This document shows, one piece after another, positions 7,093 through 14,438 of a DNA stretch of 64,000 nucleotides. A program made the translations under genes and the position numbers. Numbering within the stretch: position 1 is the first letter of the stretch; each line of letters opens with the position of its first letter. Source of the DNA: Nocardioides sp. JS614 (GTDB lineage Bacteria; Actinomycetota; Actinomycetes; Propionibacteriales; Nocardioidaceae); NCBI RefSeq assembly GCF_000015265.1, contig NC_008699.1:3844001-3908000 (forward strand), given 5' to 3'. A model generated the notes under the pieces. It made no database searches. It had not been told where the DNA came from and was given only the letters and a program-made list of their open reading frames with translations.

Positions 7093-8805
7093 TCAGCTGA
7101 CGCCGACGATCGGCAGCCGCAGCGCCCCGGGCGCGTCGTCGGGGACCACCGGGGCGGCGGGGCGGACCGGCTGGATCCGCTGGTACGCCGCGCCCAGGTC
7201 GGGCCGCGGGTCGGCCTCGCCCTTGTTGGGCCAGAACGACATGGCGCGCTCCGCCTGCGCGGTGATCGTCAGCGACGGGTTCACGCCGAGGTTCGCCGAG
7301 ATCGCCGAGCCGTCGGCGATGTGCAGCCCGGGGTACCCGTAGACCCGCTGGTAGGGGTCCACCACCCCGGTCTCCCGGGAGTCGCCGATCGGGCAGCCGC
7401 CCAGGAAGTGGGCGGTCAGCGGCATGTTGAAGGCGTCGCCGACCGCACTGCCGGGGAAGCCGCCGGTGATCCGGGCCATCGCCCGGATCGCCTCGTTGCC
7501 GGCCGGGATCCAGGTCGGGTTCGGCTCGCCGTGGCCCTGCTTGGAGGTCAGGTAGCGCTTGCGGGTGCCGGGGATCCGCTTGGTGTAGGTGGTGATCGAG
7601 TTGTCCACGCTCTGCATCACCAACGCGATGATCGTGCGCTCGGACCAGTGCTTCATGTCGTAGAGGTTCGGCACCTGCTTGCGCTGGCGCCACACCTCGC
7701 GCAGCCAGGTCCGCCAGCGCGGCTCGTCGCCGTCACCGTCGGTGAGCACCGACTGGAGCAACGACATCAGGTTGCTGCCCGGTCCGTAGCGGACCGGCTC
7801 GATGTGGGTGTTCGCGTCCGGGTGGAAGCTGCTGGTGATCGCGATGCCCTGGCTGTAGTCGACCGACAGGTCCGGCGCGACCACGCCGCCGATCGACTCG
7901 GAGTTGGTCCGGGCCAGCTCACCGAGGCGGTCGGAGAGGCGGGGCAGGTGCCCCTCGTCCTTCATCTTGTGCAGCAGCCGCTGGGTGCCGAGCGCGGACG
8001 CGGCGAACACGACCTGCTCGGCGCTCAGCACCCGCCGCACCGAGCGCCGGTCGATCTTCGCCTTCGTGTAGCGGACGTGCACGTCGTACCCGCCGCCCTC
8101 GCGCGGGCGGACCCGGGTCACCGTGGTCAGCGGCATCACCTTCGCGCCGTTGCGCTCGGCGAGGTAGAGGTAGTTCTTGACCAGGGTGTTCTTGGCGTTG
8201 TGCCGGCAGCCGGTCATGCACGAGCCGCAGGCGATGCAGGTACGCCGGTCCGGCCCGGCGCCGCCGAAGAACGGATCGTCCACGGCCTGGCCCATGCCCG
8301 CCCCGGGACCGCCGAAGAACACCCCGACCGGCGTGGGGTGGAAGGTGTCGGCGACGCCCATCTCGGTCGCCACCTTCTCCATGATCTCGTCGGAGGGCGT
8401 GCGGAGCGGGTTCTCGACGACGCCCAGCATCCGCTTGGCCTGGTCGTAGTACGGCGCCAGCTCGGCGCGCCAGTCGGTGATGTGGCTCCACTGGGCGTCG
8501 GCGTAGAACGCCGGCAGCGGCTCGTAGAGGGTGTTCGCGTAGACCAGCGACCCCCCGCCCACGCCCGCCCCGGAGACGATCAGGCAGTCCTTGAGCGCGT
8601 CGATGCGCTGGATGCCGTAGCAGCCGATCTCGGGCCGGAAGAGGTACTTCGAGACCTCGAAGGAGGTCTCGGGCAGGTCCTGGTCCTCGAACCGGGCGCC
8701 CGCCTCGATCACGCCGACCCGGTAGCCCTTCTCGGTCAGGCGCAGCGCCGTCACGGACCCGCCGAAGCCGGACCCCACCACCAGCACGTCGTAGTCGAAC
8801 CTCAT
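7093..8805 (-). CDS. GMC-family FAD oxidoreductase (cholesterol oxidase-like, ChoD type)
   Basis: This 570-residue flavoprotein opens with the FAD dinucleotide fold VLVVGSGFGGSVTALRLTEKG (about 7-27) and has the GMC C-terminal block HFLGGCPIGDSRETGVVDPYQRVYGYPGLHIADGSAI. Near residue 195 there is a cysteine cluster, CIACGSCMTGCRHNAKNT, spaced like an iron-sulfur site and shared with ChoD-type proteins. No signal peptide is seen. ATG 8805 overlaps the upstream dehydrogenase stop (ATGA), so the two are translationally coupled. The family oxidises sterols or other bulky alcohols; the substrate here is unknown. Confidence 0.82.
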   Translation of the reverse strand: MRFDYDVLVVGSGFGGSVTALRLTEKGYRVGVIEAGARFEDQDLPETSFEVSKYLFRPEIGCYGIQRIDALKDCLIVSGAGVGGGSLVYANTLYEPLPAFYADAQWSHITDWRAELAPYYDQAKRMLGVVENPLRTPSDEIMEKVATEMGVADTFHPTPVGVFFGGPGAGMGQAVDDPFFGGAGPDRRTCIACGSCMTGCRHNAKNTLVKNYLYLAERNGAKVMPLTTVTRVRPREGGGYDVHVRYTKAKIDRRSVRRVLSAEQVVFAASALGTQRLLHKMKDEGHLPRLSDRLGELARTNSESIGGVVAPDLSVDYSQGIAITSSFHPDANTHIEPVRYGPGSNLMSLLQSVLTDGDGDEPRWRTWLREVWRQRKQVPNLYDMKHWSERTIIALVMQSVDNSITTYTKRIPGTRKRYLTSKQGHGEPNPTWIPAGNEAIRAMARITGGFPGSAVGDAFNMPLTAHFLGGCPIGDSRETGVVDPYQRVYGYPGLHIADGSAISANLGVNPSLTITAQAERAMSFWPNKGEADPRPDLGAAYQRIQPVRPAAPVVPDDAPGALRLPIVGVS

Positions 8806-10424
8806 GCGCGTCCCACCTTCTTCATCAGGCGCAGGTTGGCGTTCATGACCTTGGCGTACATCTGGTCGGACATGCCGTACTGCGGGGCGAACCGGATCAG
8901 CCGCTGGGTCGCGACGGCCTGGGTCTCGGTGAACCGCCGGACGCCCATCGCGCCCTGGCGGCGGCCGGCGCCGGACTCGCGCATGCCGCCCATCGGGGCG
9001 TCGATGCTCGCGAAGGTCGCGGCGAAGGCCTCGTTGACGTTGACGGTCCCGCAGCGCAGGTGCCGGGCGATCAGCCGCGCCCGGGCGCCGTCGCGGCTGT
9101 AGACCGAGGCGTTCAGGCCGTACTCGCCGTCGTTGGCCCGGGCGACGGCGTCGACCTCGTCGTGGAACCGGTAGAGCGACACGACCGGCCCGAAGGTCTC
9201 CTTGCCGAAGCAGGTCATGTCGGGGCTGACCCCCTCGAGGATGGTCGGCTCGAAGAAGTACGGGCCGAGGTCGGGGCGGGCCTTGCCGCCGGCGAGCACC
9301 CGGGCGCCCTTGGCGACCGCGTCGTCGACGTGGGCGGTGACCGTGTCGAGCTGGGCCTGGGAGATCAGCGGGCCCATGTCGTTGCCCCAGTCCAGGGTCG
9401 CGCCGAGGGTCAGCGCCTCGGTGCGGGCCACGAACCGGTCCACGAACCGGTCGTAGAGCTGGTCGGCGACGAAGATCCGCTCCATCGAGACGCACAACTG
9501 GCCGGCGTTGGAGAACGAGGCGCGTACGGCGCCCTCCGCGGCCTTCTCGAGGTCGGCGTCGCGGAGCACGAGGAGCGGGTTCTTGCCGCCGAGCTCGAGC
9601 GAGCAGCCGATCAGCCGGTCCGCGCAGCCCTTCGCGATCGACCGGCCGGTGGCGGTCGAGCCGGTGAAGCAGACGTAGTCGGCCCGCTCGACGATCGCGC
9701 CGCCGATCTCCGCGCCCGGGCCGGCGACGACCTGCCACAGGTCGCGCGGCAGGCCGGCCTGATCGAGCAGCCGGGCACCGAGCAGCGCGGAGAGCATCGT
9801 CTGCGAGTCCGGCTTGGCGACGACCGCGTTGCCGGCCATCAGCGCGGCGATGCCGTCGATCAGCGCCAGGTTGAAGGGGTAGTTCCAGGGCGAGATGATC
9901 CCGACGACGCCGACCGGGTTGTGGTTGACCTCGACCCGGGTCAGGCCGGGCACGACCCCGATCTTGCGCTCGGTGCCGAGGTGCCGCTTGGCGGTGCGCG
10001 CGTAGTAGCGGGCGGTCAGCGCGACGTGCAGCGGCTCGTCGAAGGCGTGCTTGCGGGCCTTGCCGCTCTCCCAGACGATCAGGTCGATGATCTCGTCCTG
10101 GTGGTCGAGCACCAGGTCGTGCAGCCGCAGCAGGATCGCCGAGCGCTCCGCGAGCGGGGTGCGGGCCCAGGCGACCTGCGCCCTTCGGGCCCGCTCGAAT
10201 GCCGTCGCGACGTCCTCGACGGTGGACTGCGGGACGTGCCCGAGCGGGGCGTCGTTGAGCGGGGACCGGACCTGGACCGAGCGGCCGGCGGTGGCGACCA
10301 GGCGCCGGGTGAGCGCGTCGGCGTACTCCGGCTCGAGGGCGTAGGCCGCCGTCGGGTCGTGCTCGGGGTCGAACGGGCCTTCGACGACCGGGCCGCCGGC
10401 GGGAGTCGGGCTCTGGGCGCTCAT
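8802..10424 (-). CDS. Succinate-semialdehyde dehydrogenase-like aldehyde dehydrogenase (GabD2 type)
   Basis: This 540-residue NAD(P)-dependent aldehyde dehydrogenase has SPWNYPF (Asn181), FTGSTATGR (253-261), the general base Glu277 in LELGGKNP and the nucleophile Cys311 in NAGQLC. It has a roughly 50-residue N-terminal extension and an extended C-terminus (FAPQYGMSDQMYAKVMNANLRLMKKV), as in GabD2-like proteins. The ATG at 10424 has a TACCCT -10 seven bases upstream, suggesting a leaderless start. It is the first gene of a two-gene operon with the GMC oxidoreductase, so the pair may act as successive alcohol and aldehyde oxidation steps (inference). Confidence 0.85.
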   Translation of the reverse strand: MSAQSPTPAGGPVVEGPFDPEHDPTAAYALEPEYADALTRRLVATAGRSVQVRSPLNDAPLGHVPQSTVEDVATAFERARRAQVAWARTPLAERSAILLRLHDLVLDHQDEIIDLIVWESGKARKHAFDEPLHVALTARYYARTAKRHLGTERKIGVVPGLTRVEVNHNPVGVVGIISPWNYPFNLALIDGIAALMAGNAVVAKPDSQTMLSALLGARLLDQAGLPRDLWQVVAGPGAEIGGAIVERADYVCFTGSTATGRSIAKGCADRLIGCSLELGGKNPLLVLRDADLEKAAEGAVRASFSNAGQLCVSMERIFVADQLYDRFVDRFVARTEALTLGATLDWGNDMGPLISQAQLDTVTAHVDDAVAKGARVLAGGKARPDLGPYFFEPTILEGVSPDMTCFGKETFGPVVSLYRFHDEVDAVARANDGEYGLNASVYSRDGARARLIARHLRCGTVNVNEAFAATFASIDAPMGGMRESGAGRRQGAMGVRRFTETQAVATQRLIRFAPQYGMSDQMYAKVMNANLRLMKKVGRA

Positions 10425-10431
10425 ACCGGCG

Positions 10432-10471
10432 AGGGTATGTGACGCGCGTCTCGGAAACTACCCTTCGGTAG
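10432..10471 (-). promoter_or_regulatory. Promoter and dyad operator of the gabD2-like operon
   Basis: Reading leftward, a -10 TACCCT (10437 to 10432) lies 7 bases before the ATG. A dyad, CTACC-N4-GGTAG at 10458-10471, covers the expected -35 position. This arrangement suits repression by a TetR-like dimer, but no regulator gene is adjacent. Confidence 0.45.
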
Positions 10472-10527
10472 CCTCGTGTGGGTTTTTACACATGGCGTCC
10501 GAATGTCAAGACGGTCGGCGGTCGGGT

Positions 10528-11970
10528 TCAGGGCGTGTAGATCGCCTTCAGCTCGGTGTACTGGGCCAGGCCCTCCGGGCCGAACTCGCGGCCGATCCCG
10601 GAGGACTTGTAGCCGCCGAACGGCGCCGCGAAGTCCATCGTGTAGGTGTTCACGCCGTAGGTGCCGGTGCGCACCCGCCGGGCCACGTCGAGGCCGGCCT
10701 CGACGTCACCGGTCCACACCGTGCCGGCGAGGCCGTAGTCGGAGTCGTTGGCGATCCGGACCGCGTCGTCCACGTCGTCGAAGGGGATCACCGAGAGCAC
10801 CGGGCCGAAGATCTCCTCCCGGGCGATCCGCATCCGGTTGTCGACGTCGGCGAACACCGTGGGGCGGACGTACCAGCCCGCGTCCAGCCCGTCAGGGCGG
10901 CCGTTGCCGCCGACGACCACGCGCGCGCCCTCCTCCTGACCGAGGGCGATGTACTTCTCGACCCGCTCCTGCTGGCGCTGGGCCACCAGTGGGCCGATCT
11001 CGGTGGCCGGGTCCATCGGGTCGCCCACCTGCATCCCGGACACGGTCGCGGCCAGCGCGTCCACCACCTCGTCGTACCGGCTCCGGGAGGCGAGGATCCG
11101 GGTCTGCGCGACGCAGGCCTGCCCGGAGTTCATCAGCGCGGTGAACTTCAGGCCCTCCATCGTGGCGGCCAGGTCGGCGTCGTCGAGCACGATCGCCGCG
11201 GACTTGCCGCCGAGCTCGAGCGAGACCCGCTTGAGCTGCTCGCCACAGACGGCCGCGATCTTGCGGCCCGCCGCAGTGGAGCCGGTGAAGGCGACCTTGT
11301 CGACGCCCGGGTGGGCGACCAGGTGCTCGCCGACCTCGCGGCCCGCGGCCACGATGTTGACGACGCCGGCCGGTACGCCGGCCTCCGCGAGCAGCTCGGC
11401 CATCAGGTAGGTGTCCAGCGGGGTCTCGGGCGCCGGCTTGACCACCACCGTGCAGCCGGCGAGCAGCGCCGGGACGACCTTGGACATCGTCGTGAACTGC
11501 GGGACGTTCCACGGCGGGATCGCCGCGACCACGCCGACCGGCTCGCGCCGCACGATCACGTCGGCGCCGAGCGCGCCGGGCCGCGCCTCCTCCCACGGGA
11601 ACGCCCGCGCGACCGCGAGGAACGACTCGATCTGCATCCACGGCGCCGGGGACTGGGCGAGGTTGGCGAACGACGTCGGCGAGCCCATCTCGATCGTGAT
11701 CAGCTCGGCCATCTCGGCGAGCTTGCCGGCGTAGAGGTTCGAGAACGCCTGGACGACCTCGATCCGCTCCTGTGGGCTCATCCGCGGCCAGGGGCCGTCG
11801 TCGAACGCCCGACGCGCCGCCGCGACCGCGGCGTCGATGTCGGCGGCGCTGCCCTCGGGCACGGTCGCGACCACCTGCTCGGTGTGCGGCGAGACGACTT
11901 GGAGCGTGGCCGAGGTCGCCGGCGCCGCCCAGCCGCCGTCGATGAAGAACGCGGAGCGGTCGAGGGTCAT
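10528..11970 (-). CDS. NAD(P)-dependent aldehyde dehydrogenase
   Basis: The 480 residues show the class features PPWNVPQF (Asn155), FTGSTAAGRKI (228-238), Glu252 in LELGGKS, Cys286 in SGQAC, EEIFGPVLSVIPF and the C-terminal FGGYKSSGIGREFGPEGL. It is a normal-length, apparently complete enzyme. It is the last gene of a three-gene leftward set behind the KstR-type box at 14286, with 25 bases to the gene upstream. A role in lipid or sterol side-chain breakdown is inferred from that box only; the aldehyde is unknown. Confidence 0.88.
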   Translation of the reverse strand: MTLDRSAFFIDGGWAAPATSATLQVVSPHTEQVVATVPEGSAADIDAAVAAARRAFDDGPWPRMSPQERIEVVQAFSNLYAGKLAEMAELITIEMGSPTSFANLAQSPAPWMQIESFLAVARAFPWEEARPGALGADVIVRREPVGVVAAIPPWNVPQFTTMSKVVPALLAGCTVVVKPAPETPLDTYLMAELLAEAGVPAGVVNIVAAGREVGEHLVAHPGVDKVAFTGSTAAGRKIAAVCGEQLKRVSLELGGKSAAIVLDDADLAATMEGLKFTALMNSGQACVAQTRILASRSRYDEVVDALAATVSGMQVGDPMDPATEIGPLVAQRQQERVEKYIALGQEEGARVVVGGNGRPDGLDAGWYVRPTVFADVDNRMRIAREEIFGPVLSVIPFDDVDDAVRIANDSDYGLAGTVWTGDVEAGLDVARRVRTGTYGVNTYTMDFAAPFGGYKSSGIGREFGPEGLAQYTELKAIYTP

Positions 11971-11995
11971 GGGATCGGTTTCCTCTCGGGTGCGG

Positions 11996-13117
11996 TCACG
12001 GGGCGAGGGCGAAGAAGTCGGCGAAGCCCGACGGGTCGTGCCGGCCGATGCAGAAGTGCTCGAAGAGCCCGAAGCCCTCCTGGCCGTCGGCCCCTCCTTG
12101 GCTGCACAGCGCCCGCCCGACGTGGTCCACGCAACCGAACATGAACCGGCCCTGCACGGCCGGGTCGTCCAGCGCGTACGTGACCCGCTCGGCGAAGCCC
12201 GCGCCCTTCCAGGTGCCGTGGATCCAGTCCGGGTCGCCGCCGTAGCCGCCGCCGACGTGGAGGGGTACGGCGAGCCGGGACTCGACCTCGAGCACGAGCG
12301 GCTTGCCCTCGGGCGTCGTGCAGCGGATCGTCGCGCCGGTCGGCGTACGCGTGCCGGAGGCGTAGTGGACGTCGACCAGCGGCCAGCCGAGCTGCTCGAC
12401 CCGGCCGTCCTTCCAGACCCGCGTGCAGTCGTTGAGGGTGCGGAACCCGTCGGGGTCCTCCTGGAGGATCAGCACGATCGCGAAGTCCTCGAACTGCAGC
12501 GGCACGTAGAGCCACCACATCCCCTCGAACGGCGGGTCGGACGGCGCGCCCGGCGGCTCGGCCTCCCCGACCGGGCGGATCCCCCAGGAGCGGTCCCGGC
12601 TGCCGACCCAGGTCGCCGGGTCGACGGTGATCTCCTCGCCGTCGATCGCGATCGTGCCGCGCCAGGTGCCGAGCTGGGCGAACCGCTGGGCGTCGAGGGT
12701 GACCCGGCTGCCGGAGCGCAGCACGTGCGGCTGCTCCTGGACCACCGGGCAGGTGCCCTCCCAGGTGAGGTCGAGCGCGATGCCCTCGGTCTCCTCGAGC
12801 ACGACCCGGACGGTCTGCAGCGGCTCGGGGACCTCGACGCGGTAGCGGCCGACGTGCGGGTTGAGCCGGTCCTGGTCGATCAGGTCGGAGAGGTGCACGG
12901 CGGTCTGCTTGCCGTCGCGGGCGACCAGGACGAACGCGTCCTTGGTGCCGAGGTTGGGGTAGTAGCCGAGACCGGTGACCACCATGAGGTCGCCGGTGCG
13001 GTCGTGGGCGTTGAAGTACCAGCGGTCGTAGAAGTTGCGGTCGCTGCTGTTGGCCCAGGCCAGGGGCAGCGGCGCCTGGTGGAGCGGGAACTCGTCGAGC
13101 GGTCCGATGCCGGTCAT
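11996..13117 (-). CDS. Uncharacterised beta-rich protein (DUF7064/7065-like)
   Basis: This 373-residue soluble protein has no signal peptide or membrane segment. It is rich in Trp, Gly and short beta-like strands (MWWLYVPLQFEDFAIVLILQ near residue 200; RDRSWGIRPV just before it), which recalls lipocalin or AttH-like folds. I do not recognise a catalytic motif. ATG 13117 overlaps the stop of the upstream phosphotransferase gene (ATGA), and the aldehyde dehydrogenase follows 25 bases on, so it is part of that operon. The DUF name is from memory and should be tested. Confidence 0.7.
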   Translation of the reverse strand: MTGIGPLDEFPLHQAPLPLAWANSSDRNFYDRWYFNAHDRTGDLMVVTGLGYYPNLGTKDAFVLVARDGKQTAVHLSDLIDQDRLNPHVGRYRVEVPEPLQTVRVVLEETEGIALDLTWEGTCPVVQEQPHVLRSGSRVTLDAQRFAQLGTWRGTIAIDGEEITVDPATWVGSRDRSWGIRPVGEAEPPGAPSDPPFEGMWWLYVPLQFEDFAIVLILQEDPDGFRTLNDCTRVWKDGRVEQLGWPLVDVHYASGTRTPTGATIRCTTPEGKPLVLEVESRLAVPLHVGGGYGGDPDWIHGTWKGAGFAERVTYALDDPAVQGRFMFGCVDHVGRALCSQGGADGQEGFGLFEHFCIGRHDPSGFADFFALAP

Positions 13118-14241
13118 GCTCCTGCTTCCTCGAGGAGGCGCTCCATCAGCGGCTTGTGGTGGAACAGCGTCTCGAGGTCGTCCGGGCGCTCGATCTCGCC
13201 GAAGTGGATCTGCCGGGCGCCGGTGCGCATGAACACGATGCACCACTGCACCGCGTTGTAGACGTGATACCAGTGCAGGTCGCCGACCTGGACGCCGGTG
13301 CGCTCGGCGTACGTCGCCCTGACGTCCTCCTCGCGCAGGAAGTGCGGCATGCCGGGAAGCTCGAGCATCCCGGTGATCGTCTCGAAGACCTGGTGGGCGA
13401 AGACCACCCACGACAGGTCGAGCTCGCGCGGGCCGAGCGCGGCCATCTCCCAGTCGAGGACGCCGACCGGCTCGAAGTCGCGGTAGAGCACGTTGCCGAT
13501 GCGGGAGTCGCCCCAGCACAGCACGGCCTCGTCGGTGTCGGGCAGGTGCGCCTCGAGCCACGCCAGGCCGCGCTCGACCAGCGGGGAGCGGCCGATGTCG
13601 GCGACCGCGAACTCGTACCAGGCGCGGGTCCGCGCGAGGTTGCGGGCCAGCGGGGTCTCGCCGGGGTGTGCCGGGTCGAGGAACCCGAACCTCGTGGCGG
13701 CGTCGGGGATCGCGTGCAGCCGGGCGATCACGTCGACCGTGGCGTCCTGGAGCCGGCGCTGGTCCGCGTGGGTGGCGTCGTGGAGCCAGTTGTCGCCGAA
13801 GTTGTAGGGCAGCACGTCCTGCGGCACCAGCCCGTCGATGCGGTCCATGAGGAAGAACGGGGTGCCGAGCACCTCGCCGGTCGGCTCCATCCAGCGCACC
13901 TGTGGCACCGGGACGTCGGTGGTCTCGCCGACGATGCGGATCGCGTCGTACTGGTCCTGGAGCGCGTAGGTCGGGAAGACCGGGAGGTCGTCGAGCGCGG
14001 GTGCCACGCGGGCGACGTACTCCCCCAGCCGGCGCTCACCCCCCTCGGTCCAGGCGACGTCGAGGATCAGCGTCTCCGAGGACATCCCGTTGGCGTCCAC
14101 GCCGCTGTGCAGCGTCACCACCGGGTCGGCCCCGTCGGGCAGCACCGGCGCCAGCCACCCGGCCAGCCGGGCCGGCACGGTGCTCGCCTCCCTGCTCGAG
14201 CGCTGCATCCTCAGGTCGGCCGGCGGCGGCGCCTGGGTCAC
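13114..14241 (-). CDS. Aminoglycoside-phosphotransferase-fold protein (APH / ACAD10-like)
   Basis: The 375 residues have the kinase-like APH fold: a nucleotide-lobe start (VVTLHSGVDANGMSSETLILDV), the catalytic loop CWGDSRIGNVLYRDFEPVGVLDWEMAALGPRELDLSW near residue 215, and the helical tail. In this loop the usual H-x-D is WGDSRIGN, with Asp, Asn and the DWE acidic residue kept. Members of this branch usually sit with acyl-CoA or steroid genes rather than resistance genes. GTG 14241 is chosen because GGGAGGGG precedes it; the frame is open to a TTG at 14307 that overlaps the operator. First gene of an operon with the DUF7064-like protein and an aldehyde dehydrogenase. Confidence 0.8.
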   Translation of the reverse strand: MTQAPPPADLRMQRSSREASTVPARLAGWLAPVLPDGADPVVTLHSGVDANGMSSETLILDVAWTEGGERRLGEYVARVAPALDDLPVFPTYALQDQYDAIRIVGETTDVPVPQVRWMEPTGEVLGTPFFLMDRIDGLVPQDVLPYNFGDNWLHDATHADQRRLQDATVDVIARLHAIPDAATRFGFLDPAHPGETPLARNLARTRAWYEFAVADIGRSPLVERGLAWLEAHLPDTDEAVLCWGDSRIGNVLYRDFEPVGVLDWEMAALGPRELDLSWVVFAHQVFETITGMLELPGMPHFLREEDVRATYAERTGVQVGDLHWYHVYNAVQWCIVFMRTGARQIHFGEIERPDDLETLFHHKPLMERLLEEAGA

Positions 14242-14285
14242 GTTCCCCTCCCAACGGATCGCTGTGACATGGGTCTCAGCATTGG

Positions 14286-14299
14286 TGGAACGTGTTCTA
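14286..14299 (-). promoter_or_regulatory. Exact KstR-type operator upstream of the phosphotransferase operon
   Basis: TGGAACGTGTTCTA fits TNNAACNNGTTNNA at all fixed positions. This is the published consensus for KstR, the TetR-family repressor of mycobacterial cholesterol genes. It lies 45-58 bases before the GTG at 14241, a promoter position. No kstR gene is in the window. Confidence 0.6.
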
Positions 14300-14331
14300 G
14301 TTGTCAACTAGACGATTGCCGTCGCCGTCGA

Positions 14332-14421
14332 CGGTTTCCCCGGTTCACCGGGGAAGTTGGAACTGTTGGCCCGAAGTTTCGGCCCAACAGTTCCGGTTTC
14401 CCCGGTGAACCGGGGAAACCG
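14332..14421. repeat. REP-like palindrome family A, copy 2 (full, 90 bp)
   Basis: Three hairpins form one large near-palindrome. The left one has arms TTCCCCGG and CCGGGGAA, the middle one GGAACTGTTGG and CCAACAGTTCC, and the right one GGTTTCCCCGG and CCGGGGAAACC. The middle and right modules match copy 1 at 6812-6875. It fills the gap between the glpD stop and the start region of the phosphotransferase operon. Confidence 0.75.
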
Positions 14422-14438
14422 ACCGCGGCCAACGCCCC

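Noticed and set aside
13114..14241. Aminoglycoside resistance gene
   Set aside because: The fold is APH, but the catalytic loop differs and the neighbours are an aldehyde dehydrogenase and a KstR-type box, which point to metabolism.
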